This document shows positions 1 to 6,564 of a stretch of DNA of 9,979 bases, piece by piece. Numbering within the stretch: the first letter of the stretch is position 1; the number at the start of each line of letters is the position of its first letter. The stretch is from an uncultured Eubacteriales bacterium (GTDB lineage: Bacteria; Bacillota; Clostridia; Oscillospirales; Acutalibacteraceae), in the NCBI GenBank assembly GCA_910580045.1, contig CAJTXF010000042.1, forward strand, positions 12,191 to 22,169. The letters run 5' to 3'. The notes under the pieces are model-generated. The model was not told the origin of the DNA and did no database searches. It saw nothing but the letters and a program-made list of their open reading frames with translations. Made by a program: the position numbers and the translations under genes.

Positions 1-575
1 TGGGGCAAAGCCCCACGAACTTAGCCCTTGGCCTTGACCGTAGAGGGCGGCGCTCCGAAAAAAAATGGGGCGAGGCAGAGCCTCAAACAGCCCACCCAAG
101 TCAGTACGTGGTACCACGAGCGCCGCCAAAGATGCCAGTCGCGCGAATCCGTTGAGTTGGGAAACGGAACGTTTCTCAACTCACGGAGAGCTGCAGGCCG
201 TCTGCACAAGCGTTGGGCCGCTAAGCGTTTCCGGAAGATGCCGCTTGCGGTAAGGATGCTGCTGGCCGCCAGGCCCTTGACCTTACCGTCAGCTCCCGTT
301 TTCTGAGTCAGCGGCAGTGCGCGGGAACGCTTAGCCTCCCAACGCTTGTGCTGGGCGTCCGCCTCTCTCCGAAAGTTAGGAAAGCAGGGCTTTCCTAACT
401 TTCGGAATCTTGCTGTGTGCTGCGGCTTGGGGGCGTAGGGCGCGGCGCGGAAGAGTTCGCTTCGCGAACTCTTCGAACCCGCCAGGGGGACTTTTTGAAA
501 AAAGTCCCCCTGGAGCCCTCAAAAACTTTCAATCCGCGCTCCCTTTGCTTGCTCGTGCCGTTACGCTTTGCGCCC
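1..575. repeat. Giant imperfect palindrome, element A (left part cut by window edge)
   Basis: This 589-bp gene-free stretch is filled by nested inverted repeats. The centre is near 256-280, with GGTAAGG (249-255) facing CCTTACC (281-287). Further out, a long stem pairs about 185-240 with about 325-370, starting GGAGAG and ending CTCTCC. Outside that are hairpins at 154-182, 369-405 (perfect 17-bp stem, 3-nt loop), 450-474 (perfect 11-bp stem, 3-nt loop) and 482-513 (14-bp stem, CCAGGGGGAC against GTCCCCCTGG). The left arm begins with TGGGGCAAAGCCCCA at 1-15, as element B does at 5919-5933, so the outer left arm probably lies before the window. The right end falls 15-20 bp from the mreB stop codon. 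No plausible protein is encoded; open frames here look like by-products of the repeats. Function unknown: foldback element, structured RNA or 3'-end structure are all possible. Confidence 0.75.
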
Positions 576-589
576 GCGTTCTTGGGTTT

Positions 590-1642
590 TTACTTTCTCC
601 TGCTGTTCCGGTAATAGGACTTGGGCAGCTCAATCTCCAGGCTCTTGCCTGTCCCTTCCACCACGCAGTCCAGGGGCCGCTCCGCCACGTGCACAGGAAT
701 GCCCGTCTCCTGGCTCACCAGCCTATCCAGGCCCTTGAGCAGCGCCCCGCCTCCTGTGAGCATAATGCCTCTGTCAATAATATCCGCCGCCAGCTCCGGC
801 GGGGTCTGCTCCAGGGTCTCCTTGATGGCGTCTACCACCACCATCACGCTGTCCGCCAGGGCTTCCCGCACCTCGTCCGCATGGATGGTCACGTTCTTGG
901 GCAGGCCGTCCACCAGGTTCCGGCCCTTGATTTCCACAAAGGCGTTGATGGTCTCCTCTGTGGGGAAGGCTGAGCCAATGCGCATTTTGATTTCCTCCGC
1001 CGTGCGCTCGCCAATGAGCAGGTTATATTTTTTCTTTACGTAGGTGACGATGGCCTCGTCGAACTTGTCCCCCGCCATGCGCACGGAAACCGCTGTGACT
1101 ATATCCCCCAGGGAGATGACCGCCACCTCGCTGGTGCCGCCGCCAATGTCCACCACCATGCTGCCTGTGGCGTCTGACACGGGCAGGCCCGCGCCCACCG
1201 CGGCGGCCATGGGCTCCTCCATCAAATCCACGTTATTGCTGCCCGCCTGGCGCGCCGCGTCCTCCACGGCCCGGCGCTCCACCTCCGTGACCCCGGAGGG
1301 GATGCAGATGATAATGCGGGGGCGGCTCAAAGCCCCGGATTTCAGGGCTTTTTTGATAAAATATTTCAGCATGGCCGCGGTCACGTCAAAGTCCGCGATG
1401 ACCCCGTCCTTCAGGGGCCGCACAGCCACAATGGAGCCAGGGGTCCGGCCCAGCATCTCCTTGGCCTGCTTGCCCACAGCCAGCACCTCGTCAGTGCGCA
1501 CGTCCACAGCCACCACAGAGGGCTCCCGCATCACGATGCCCTTGCCCCGCATAAAAACCAGGGTATTGGCTGTGCCCAAATCAATGCCGATGTCCTTGGA
1601 AAACATGGAAAACATAGAGAGAAAACCCGAGAAGCCTGCCAT
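590..1642 (-). CDS. mreB: Rod shape-determining protein MreB (or paralogue Mbl)
   Basis: Bacterial actin homologue that polymerises beneath the membrane and guides the elongation wall-synthesis machinery. The sequence shows the actin/Hsp70 fold motifs in order: phosphate-1 IGIDLGTANTLVF near the N-terminus, phosphate-2 DIGGGTSEVAVISLG in the middle, and adenosine motif GIMLTGGGALLKGLDRL toward the end, followed by the typical VEGTGKSLE. The likely product is 350 aa against about 335-345 for the family. I chose the ATG at 1642 because GGAGAAAGG lies about 10 nt upstream. An upstream TTG at 1666 and an internal ATG at 1606 (338 aa, nearer the usual N-terminus) are alternatives, but the latter has no ribosome binding site. 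The N-terminus carries a short hydrophobic extension (AGFSGFLSMFSMF) that could aid membrane contact; that is inference. mreC/mreD are not adjacent, so Mbl or MreBH cannot be excluded. It is monocistronic with its own promoter, and element A starts just beyond its stop. Confidence 0.95.
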   Translation of the reverse strand: MAGFSGFLSMFSMFSKDIGIDLGTANTLVFMRGKGIVMREPSVVAVDVRTDEVLAVGKQAKEMLGRTPGSIVAVRPLKDGVIADFDVTAAMLKYFIKKALKSGALSRPRIIICIPSGVTEVERRAVEDAARQAGSNNVDLMEEPMAAAVGAGLPVSDATGSMVVDIGGGTSEVAVISLGDIVTAVSVRMAGDKFDEAIVTYVKKKYNLLIGERTAEEIKMRIGSAFPTEETINAFVEIKGRNLVDGLPKNVTIHADEVREALADSVMVVVDAIKETLEQTPPELAADIIDRGIMLTGGGALLKGLDRLVSQETGIPVHVAERPLDCVVEGTGKSLEIELPKSYYRNSRRK

Positions 1643-1659
1643 ATATATACTGCCTTTCT

Positions 1660-1769
1660 CCGGCAAAAACCGGTCCCGGGCACGCCCGGGTCATTGGGAT
1701 ATTTTTCGTGATACGCTAAGTATTGCCAAAGTATAGGGGATTCATTCTCCGTGCCCTGCGCACAGGGCA
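1660..1769 (-). promoter_or_regulatory. mreB 5' leader with short hairpins
   Basis: If transcription starts from the promoter at 1780-1808, the mreB mRNA has an untranslated leader of about 130 nt. It contains TGCCCTG/CAGGGCA with a 4-nt loop (1752-1769), CCCGGGC/GCCCGGG (1675-1690), and CCGG/CCGG around a run of five U (1660-1673) that ends right at the ribosome binding site. The GC stem followed by U5 could act as a weak attenuator or hide the ribosome binding site. It matches no riboswitch class I recognise, and the role is speculative. Confidence 0.3.
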
Positions 1770-1779
1770 ACACAGTATT

Positions 1780-1808
1780 ATTATAGCGCATTTTCCGGGG
1801 ATTCTCAA
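1780..1808 (-). promoter_or_regulatory. Probable sigma-70 promoter for mreB
   Basis: On the minus strand there is a -35 TTGAGA (1808-1803), a spacer of exactly 17 bp and a perfect -10 TATAAT (1785-1780). Start of transcription would be near 1773, giving a leader of about 130 nt before the mreB ATG. No other candidate in the dut-mreB gap has both hexamers at proper spacing. Confidence 0.7.
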
Positions 1809-1920
1809 CCTTTATCTGGCATGAAATGTGAAGAATCCGTAAATTCCGGCACATATCCGCCTGCAGCGGGGCAGGCGGCACAAGATGGGCGGGCTGGCCC
1901 GCTGCCCGGGCCAAAAGGCC

Positions 1921-2110
1921 GCGTCCCGAGGTTTTCGGGCAGGCTCTGGAGTCTGTCCGAAAACCAGAGGGATGGTGGATTTTTGTCCGGAAACGGCCAG
2001 GTTCCAGGAAAAAATCCGAAGCAATACTGGCGTATTGCCAGGATTTTTGACGCGGAAAATGGCCATTGCCGGGCTAAAAGACAGCGTCCCGAGGTTTTCG
2101 GGCAGGCTCT
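1921..2110. repeat. Degenerate direct-repeat region with an exact 27-bp duplicate
   Basis: A 27-bp sequence (starts GCGTCCCGAGG, ends GCAGGCTCT) occurs exactly at 1921-1947 and again at 2084-2110, giving a 163-bp period. Similarity extends about 20 bp further left in each copy with a few mismatches. The second copy ends inside the dut stop codon (2109-2111). A shorter related pair starts with GGATTTTTG at 1978 and 2041 and continues with GGAAA..GGCCA. An inverted repeat (GGTTTTCGG..CCGAAAACC, about 1930-1965) lies within the first copy. I see no gene here; the frames across it have no recognisable domain. Confidence 0.8.
2010..2048 (-). terminator. Terminator-like hairpin downstream of dut (possibly bidirectional)
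   Basis: The outer stem AAAAATCC (2010-2017) pairs with GGATTTTT (2041-2048), and the inner stem GCAATAC (2021-2027) pairs with GTATTGC (2032-2038) around a TGGC loop. Read on the minus strand, an A-run precedes the stem and a run of six T follows, as in an intrinsic terminator. It lies about 60 bp after the dut stop and about 200 bp before the mreB promoter, a sensible place to end the zapA-U32-dut transcript. The GC content of the stem is modest. Confidence 0.45.
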
Positions 2111-2549
2111 AACTCCCTGTGCTGCCAAAGCCCCCCTCGCCTCTTTCGCTCCCGGTCAGCTCTTCGGCCTCCTCAAACACTGCCCTGGCCACTGGCAGGA
2201 ACACCACCTGGGCCACCCGCTCTCCCGGGGACAGGGTGTAAGCCTCCCCGGACAGGTTCCGCAGGGGCACTTTCCACTCCCCCCGGTAGTCGCTGTCAAT
2301 CAGCCCCACCCCCTGGGCCACCACAATGCCCTGCCGGGCGCCCAGCCCGCTGCGGGACAGCACAAACCCTGCCATGCCCTCTGGGATTTCCGCCGCAAAG
2401 CCCAGGGGGGCCATCAGCACTTGGCCGGGCTCCAGCACCACGGGCTCCGGCAGGCAGAGGCTTACATCGCACCCAGCGCTGCCCTGGGTCTGGGCCTGGG
2501 GCAAAACTGCCCTGGGATTCAGCCGTTTGCACTTCACTTTTATATCCAT
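2109..2549 (-). CDS. dut: Deoxyuridine 5'-triphosphate nucleotidohydrolase (dUTPase)
   Basis: Hydrolyses dUTP to dUMP and pyrophosphate, keeping uracil out of DNA and supplying the thymidylate precursor; the family works as a homotrimer in the cytoplasm. All five trimeric dUTPase motifs are present in order: GSAGCDVSL (about residues 23-31), SRSGLGARQGI (65-75), GLIDSDYRGEW (82-92, with the catalytic Asp in ID), PGERVAQVVF (108-117) and the C-terminal arm RGEGGFGSTGS (136-146). The length of 146 aa is normal for the family. The ATG at 2549 is chosen because GGAGG lies 9 nt upstream; the frame stays open further upstream, but no better start is seen. It is last in a co-directional group with zapA and the U32 gene, separated from the latter by 102 bp that carry DnaA-box-like repeats. 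The stop codon overlaps the end of a 27-bp direct repeat. Confidence 0.97.
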   Translation of the reverse strand: MDIKVKCKRLNPRAVLPQAQTQGSAGCDVSLCLPEPVVLEPGQVLMAPLGFAAEIPEGMAGFVLSRSGLGARQGIVVAQGVGLIDSDYRGEWKVPLRNLSGEAYTLSPGERVAQVVFLPVARAVFEEAEELTGSERGEGGFGSTGS

Positions 2550-2618
2550 ATCACAATTCCTCCACATCAGACAAAATATTTTTGGCAAAATGGTCGTGAA
2601 TGCTTTTACTTGTCAACA

Positions 2619-2661
2619 GTTTCCACAGGGTTTTCCACATTTTCACCCTTGCTATTCCACA
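2619..2661. promoter_or_regulatory. DnaA-box-like cluster 1 (U32-dut gap)
   Basis: Three same-orientation 9-mers resemble the DnaA box TTATCCACA: GTTTCCACA (2619-2627), TTTTCCACA (2631-2639, fits the relaxed TTWTNCACA consensus) and TATTCCACA (2653-2661, reaching into the U32 stop codon). The two in the gap are spaced 12 bp, about one helical turn. A TTGACA hexamer lies nearby on the minus strand (2616-2611), but no matching -10 was found for it. DnaA binding is inferred from motif only. Confidence 0.5.
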
Positions 2662-4715
2662 CCCCTGCGGAAAAGTCCGCGAGTGTACGTCCCTTGGGGC
2701 AAAACGCCCTTTGAGAGGGCCTGGAAGATTTCCCCACATTCCACAGAGTTTTCCACAGAAAAGCGGAGAACCGTGAAGTCCAGGCCTTCCCCCCCTTTCA
2801 GCAAATCGCCCAACCAAACAGGCACGCTGTTCAGCAGTTCTGCCCCCCAGCGGCCCTGCTCCCGGCACAAAACCGGAAAGCGCATCCCCTTGCGGTCCGT
2901 GAGAAAGCCAGGCTCTTTACAGCCCAGGCACCCCCGGGCATTGGCCAGGGGGCAGTTGCGGGTGAGCATCAGGGGCTGCCTGCCGTAGACTGCAACCCCT
3001 CTGGGCAGCGTGCCTCCCAGGCCGCTGATTTCCCGCCCAGACAGCTCTGGGCTCACCTCCGCGGAGAGCAGGCCCAGCCGGGCAAAGGCCTCCAGCCCGG
3101 CGGCATTGGTGATGTTCAGCCCAAAGGAGCCATGGGCCTTGCCCCCCAGCTCCCGGCAGAGCTGGAAAGCTCCCAGGCTGCCGCAGAGAAAATCCTGGAA
3201 CCCGGCCTTCATCCGCTCCTCCATCCGGGCCCGCAGGCAGGCCTCGCCGCCGAACAGGCCCCGGGGCAGCTCCAGCAAAATCTTGGGCCCCCGGCGGCCC
3301 AGGGCCTCCAAATCCTGTAGGGAGGTCTCCACCGGCAGCACCCACTCCCTGCAGGCCTGGGCCTGGGGCGGTATCTGCTCTGCCTGCCGGAAACAGGCCC
3401 GCAGGAAGGGCTCACCCGTACAGGCGTGAGCTTGCGGCTCCTCCACCGGAAGGGGTGTAAAGGGGATTGCCTTCCTATTGCCCCGCAGGGCCAGCAGGCC
3501 GGAAAGGGCCCGGCGGCGCAAATCATTCAGCTCCCCCACGCTGAGGGGCACGCCCTGCTCTGGCACCTGGATATGCCCTGGAGAAAAGACAGTGCCCCCG
3601 GTCTTGCCCAGCTGGACAGCAGCCCTCTCTCCGGCCAGGGGAGCTCCCTGGGCTGCCCCTGCCCGGGCTGACGCCTGATGCCCCTCCCTGTCCCGGACAG
3701 CCAGGAGCACCTCTCCCCCTGCCAGGCCCAGCTCCATATCCACTGGCACCCTCTGGCGCTCCGCCCGGTACAGGCCCCGCAGCTGGCCCAGGACCTTGCT
3801 GGTGGCAGCGGTCACGTCCTCCCTGCGCCGGGTGCCGAACATCTCCCGGCCCCGGCAGCCGGTAAGGTACCCGTCTGTAAAGCCTGAGCGGGAGAACACT
3901 GCCTCCAGCTGCTCCATCAGCCCGGGAGGGACTGGCTCCCCGTCAGCGGCCAGACGGCAGGCAGCAGCAGCGGCGGCCACATACTCCGGCCGCTTCATCC
4001 GGCCCTCAATTTTGGCTGAGCAGACCCCGGCCTCCGCCAGCCTGGGCAGGCCCTCCACAAAGGACAAATCCTTCAGGGACAAATCGTGGCCCGTGCCCCC
4101 TGGGGCGGCAAAGGCCAGGCGGCAGGGCTGGGCACATTGGCCCCGGTTGCCGCTCCGCCCGCCCAAGGCCGCGCTGAGCAGGCACTGGCCGCTGACACTC
4201 ATGCACAGGGCCCCGTGGACAAAGGCCTCCAGCTCCACCTCTGTGCCTGCCCGGATGGCGGCAATCTCCTTTAAGGACAGCTCCCGGGCCAGCACCACCC
4301 GGGCCATGCCCAGCTCCTCCGCCAGCCGTACCCCGGCCGGGGAGTGGAGGCTCATCTGGGTGGAGGCGTGGAGAGGCAGCTCTGGGGCCCGCTGCCGCAG
4401 CAGGGCCAGCAGGCCCATGTCCTGAACCAGCACCGCGTCCACAGGCAGGGTGCAGAGATATTCCACAAACTCTAAGGCAGGGGCCAGCTCCGCGTTTTTC
4501 AGCAGGGTGTTCACTGTCACATGCACCCGCACACCCCGCTGATGGCAGTACTCCACTGCCCGGGCCAGCTCTTCCCGGGTGAAGTTTTTGGCATTGGCCC
4601 GGGCTCCAAAGGCCTGCCCGCCCAAATACACCGCGTCCGCGCCAGCGCGCACCGCTGCCTCTAAGGCCTCCCAGCCCCCGGCAGGGGCCAGCACCTCCAT
4701 ACCGCGCCCAGCCAT
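2652..4715 (-). CDS. U32 family (peptidase U32/collagenase-like) protein, probable RNA-hydroxylase type
   Basis: 687 aa, the long form of the U32 family. The U32 signature is clear: EAFVHGALCMSVSGQC at about residues 163-178, then RGQCAQPC (191-198) and AKIEGRMKRPEYVA (234-247). Cysteines 171, 178, 194 and 232 have nearly the spacing of the four that bind a 4Fe-4S cluster in UbiU-type proteins. The N-terminus (EVLAPAGGWEALEAAVRAGADAVYLGG) starts the TIM-barrel-like domain. The C-terminal half has a second cysteine group (NCPLANARGCLGC) and the usual TRGLFRRGV ending. Members of this size include RlhA, which hydroxylates 23S rRNA; shorter members act on tRNA. Old annotations call the family protease/collagenase. 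The exact substrate here is unknown. The ATG at 4715 has AGGAGG 9 nt upstream and lies 4 bp after the zapA stop, so translation is probably coupled. An upstream in-frame TTG (4736) sits before the ribosome binding site and is unlikely. Confidence 0.9.
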   Translation of the reverse strand: MAGRGMEVLAPAGGWEALEAAVRAGADAVYLGGQAFGARANAKNFTREELARAVEYCHQRGVRVHVTVNTLLKNAELAPALEFVEYLCTLPVDAVLVQDMGLLALLRQRAPELPLHASTQMSLHSPAGVRLAEELGMARVVLARELSLKEIAAIRAGTEVELEAFVHGALCMSVSGQCLLSAALGGRSGNRGQCAQPCRLAFAAPGGTGHDLSLKDLSFVEGLPRLAEAGVCSAKIEGRMKRPEYVAAAAAACRLAADGEPVPPGLMEQLEAVFSRSGFTDGYLTGCRGREMFGTRRREDVTAATSKVLGQLRGLYRAERQRVPVDMELGLAGGEVLLAVRDREGHQASARAGAAQGAPLAGERAAVQLGKTGGTVFSPGHIQVPEQGVPLSVGELNDLRRRALSGLLALRGNRKAIPFTPLPVEEPQAHACTGEPFLRACFRQAEQIPPQAQACREWVLPVETSLQDLEALGRRGPKILLELPRGLFGGEACLRARMEERMKAGFQDFLCGSLGAFQLCRELGGKAHGSFGLNITNAAGLEAFARLGLLSAEVSPELSGREISGLGGTLPRGVAVYGRQPLMLTRNCPLANARGCLGCKEPGFLTDRKGMRFPVLCREQGRWGAELLNSVPVWLGDLLKGGEGLDFTVLRFSVENSVECGEIFQALSKGVLPQGTYTRGLFRRGVE
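2730..2757. promoter_or_regulatory. DnaA-box-like cluster 2 (inside 3' end of U32 gene)
   Basis: TTCCCCACA (2730-2738), CATTCCACA (2737-2745) and TTTTCCACA (2749-2757) repeat the pattern of cluster 1. The segment starting 2739 matches the segment starting 2621 at 18 of 19 positions, 118 bp apart, with the same 12-bp box spacing. Here the sequence also encodes FSVENSVECGE near the U32 C-terminus, so it is constrained by coding as well. Confidence 0.45.
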
Positions 4716-4719
4716 GGCC

Positions 4720-5718
4720 TCAGTCCTCCTGCCCAATGGCCGGGGCTGTTACAGTCTGCTCCCCTGGGGCGAAGCTGTCCCCCTCCAGGGCAAAATAGCT
4801 CTGGAAGCCCTCTAATTCCAGCTGCTCCTCCCAGCGCAGGGGATTCCGCCTGCCGTGGGGCAGGTGCCGCGGCTCCTTTTCCTCCCGCGCCTTGGGGAGG
4901 GGCTCCTGTCCCCGGGCCTTTTCCAGCTCCTGGGTGAGCCTTGTCAGGCGCTCTTGGAGGGCCTGGTTTTCCATGGAGCTCTCCTGGGCCGCCCGAACAG
5001 CCCGGGCCCCCTGCCGGGCCTCCTCCCGCAGGCGCTCCAGGCTCTCCTGCAGCAGGGCATTCTCCCGCTCCAGGGCCTGGCCCCGGGGCGCGGCGTTCTC
5101 AGCGGCCTGGCGCAGGGAGCTGTTCTCCTCCCGCAGGCTCTGGGCCTGCTGCTCCAGGGCCTGCATCCGGCGCTCCTGTTCCTCCCGCATCCGCTCCAAG
5201 CTCTCCCGCAGGCTGGCGTTCTCCCGGGCCAAAGCCTGCTCCCTGGGGTCCGGGGTCTCGGCGGCCTGACGCAGGGCGCTGTTCTCATCCTGAAGGGCCT
5301 GGGCCTCCTTTTCCAGGGCTTTCAGCCGGAGGGCGGCCTCCTGCAGGCGGGTGTTTTCCGACTCCAGCCGGGCGGCCTTTTCCGCCAGCTGCGCGTCCTT
5401 CTGGGTGTCCACAGCCGACTTGAGCAGCTCCACCTTTTCCTCCTGCCACTGCTCAGCGGCTGTTTCCAGCTCCTCACAGCGCTCTGCCAGGGCGCGGGCC
5501 CGCTCCGCGTTTTTATGGCAGTCGTCGCAGATGCTGAGGGCAGTGGTAAGAGCGGCCGCCTCCCGGGTGATAAGGGGGGAAGCGCCCATAATCTGTTTCA
5601 TCATGCCGCCGACCTCATCGGCCAGGGACTGCATATACTCCTCTGATTCGCCGGTGATAAGGCCGCAGACCACGCCGTTGATGGTAAGTCTGACACGTCT
5701 TTTATTCAAAGTAACCAT
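4720..5718 (-). CDS. zapA: Cell division protein ZapA-like, with long coiled-coil extension
   Basis: ZapA binds FtsZ and bundles protofilaments at the division site. Residues 1 to about 95 fit the family: a beta-hairpin start (KRRVRLTINGVVCGLITGESEEYMQSLADEV), then helices with ALTTALSICDD. Classic ZapA is about 100 aa; this protein is 332 aa. From about 70 to 275 it is a charged heptad-type coiled coil rich in Glu, Arg, Ala, Gln and Leu, including a tandem duplication of 53 residues (134-186 and 187-239). The tail is not coiled coil and holds NPLRWEEQLELEGFQSYF, which looks like a short binding motif (inference). The start is ambiguous: ATG 5718 has AGAAGGG directly against it, whereas the TTG three codons later (5709) is 9 nt from that sequence. 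Either way the product hardly changes. It is first in the zapA-U32-dut group. Confidence 0.85.
   Translation of the reverse strand: MVTLNKRRVRLTINGVVCGLITGESEEYMQSLADEVGGMMKQIMGASPLITREAAALTTALSICDDCHKNAERARALAERCEELETAAEQWQEEKVELLKSAVDTQKDAQLAEKAARLESENTRLQEAALRLKALEKEAQALQDENSALRQAAETPDPREQALARENASLRESLERMREEQERRMQALEQQAQSLREENSSLRQAAENAAPRGQALERENALLQESLERLREEARQGARAVRAAQESSMENQALQERLTRLTQELEKARGQEPLPKAREEKEPRHLPHGRRNPLRWEEQLELEGFQSYFALEGDSFAPGEQTVTAPAIGQED
5002..5319 (-). repeat. Tandem 159-bp duplication inside zapA
   Basis: Two adjacent 53-codon units (5319-5161 and 5160-5002) encode related coiled-coil segments: ALEKEAQALQDENSALRQAA against ALEQQAQSLREENSSLRQAA, later RENASLRESLERMREE against RENALLQESLERLREE. 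Similarity is visible at DNA level too, suggesting in-frame tandem duplication followed by drift. No gap is needed, so the unit length is exact. Confidence 0.85.
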
Positions 5719-5740
5719 CCCTTCTGATTGGTGTGTTCTT

Positions 5741-5769
5741 ATTATACGACAAAAGCCGGGGGATTGGAA
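5741..5769 (-). promoter_or_regulatory. Probable promoter for zapA operon
   Basis: A perfect -10 TATAAT (5746-5741, minus strand) lies about 22 bp before the zapA ATG. At 17 bp spacing the -35 is TTCCAA (5769-5764), a weak match. The leader would be only about 15 nt. It is the only promoter-like sequence found between element B and zapA. Confidence 0.5.
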
Positions 5770-5788
5770 GCCCTTTTTACAAGAGAGG

Positions 5789-6553
5789 GCCTGACGGCAC
5801 GTGGCAGTGCTTTTCTCCCAGAAGCAAGTGAGAGCCGGTGACCGGGGTCCAGGGGCGGAGAGTTGGCTTTGGCCAACTCTTGCCCCCTGGCAGGTCCAGG
5901 GCAGCGCCCTGGTGGGGCTTGGGGCAAAGCCCCAAGGTCTTAAAGGCGGCGCTCCAAAAGTAAAGGAGCGAGGCAGAGCGTCAGACGTCCCCGAAGCGTT
6001 AGCACGAAGCAGCAGGAGCGCCGCCCACGCACTCACACAGCTCGATTCCGCATAGTTTGAAAACCTGCGGTTTTCAAACTGCGGAGAGACGCGGACTGGC
6101 CTTCCAAAGCGCGGCGGCCCTGGACTTCACCGTAAGATGCCGCTCCCTGAGAAAGAGGGCATGAACGGTCAGGTCCAGGGCCGCCGCGTTTCGGAAGGCC
6201 AGTCCGCCTCTCCGGCGGTATTTGAAAGCGGAGCTGCCGCCCCAAGAGTTCGTAAAACGAACTCTCCAAAACCGGCGGAATCAGCTGTTTGGAATGTTGG
6301 GCGGCGCGAAATTCTGCAGCGTACTGACGCTGGGGCGTGGAGTCGGGTGCTGCCTCGCTCAGGCCGCTTTGCGCGCCGCCTCTAAGGTCAAGGTCGCCTC
6401 CGGCGGCCGGGGCTCTTGACGTTGGCTTCACCAAGTCGCCCCAACCCCCCACCAGGGGCCAAGAGTTGGCCAAAGCCAGCTCTCCGCCCCTGGACCGCGC
6501 AATCCGGCTTTTACTTGCTTCTGGGAGAAAAGCACTGCCCCGGGCCGTCAGGC
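5789..6553. repeat. Giant imperfect palindrome, element B (about 765 bp)
   Basis: Nearly the whole 846-bp gap between zapA and the ATPase gene is one inverted repeat whose arms run colinearly. Paired blocks from outside in: GCCTGACGGC (5789-5798 with 6544-6553, exact 10 bp); 5803-5829 with 6513-6539 (exact 27 bp); 5846-5890 with 6452-6496 (45 bp, 2 mismatches); a diverged zone sharing GGCGGCGC, GAGCGAGGCAG and GATTCCGC; and a central stem at 6083-6213. Both arms carry secondary hairpins, for example 6054-6080 (perfect 12-bp stem, 3-nt loop), 6245-6265 (9-bp stem) and the GAGTTGGC/GCCAACTC stem in the 45-bp block. It starts 12 bp after the ATPase stop codon. Element A is a diverged relative. 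No transposase and no credible protein. Function unknown. Confidence 0.85.
6083..6213. repeat. Central long hairpin of element B
   Basis: 6083-6141 pairs with 6158-6213 around a 16-nt loop, giving a stem of about 57 bp with a 2-bp bulge and a handful of mismatches. Longest uninterrupted blocks are GCGGACTGGCCTTCC (15 bp) and CGCGGCGGCCCTGGAC (16 bp). Either strand, if transcribed, would form a very stable rod; as DNA it could extrude a cruciform. Confidence 0.9.
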
Positions 6554-6564
6554 TTTGGGGCCGC

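Noticed and set aside
482..513. Intrinsic terminator for mreB at the CCAGGGGGAC stem
   Set aside because: The stem is strong but its A/T run is in the loop-proximal stem and no U-tract follows on the minus strand; the same outer stem recurs as part of the palindrome family.
1..589. CRISPR array
   Set aside because: Repeats are nested inverted repeats with no regular repeat-spacer period, and there are no cas genes.
410..973. 187-aa plus-strand open frame running from element A into mreB
   Set aside because: It is made of hairpin sequence followed by antisense mreB and has no ribosome binding site or recognisable domain.
1805..2128. 107-aa minus-strand open frame between dut and mreB
   Set aside because: It lies across the 27-bp direct repeats and the terminator-like hairpin and overlaps the dut end; no domain and no good ribosome binding site.
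2550..2760. Chromosomal replication origin
   Set aside because: DnaA-like boxes are present, but dnaA/dnaN neighbours and a clear AT-rich unwinding region are missing, so I call only a box cluster.
6033..6473. 146-aa minus-strand open frame within element B
   Set aside because: It runs through the palindrome; the protein is low-complexity and explained by stop-poor GC-rich repeats.
5789..6553. Insertion sequence
   Set aside because: No transposase frame and no target-site duplication that I could identify at the ends; at most a non-autonomous foldback element.
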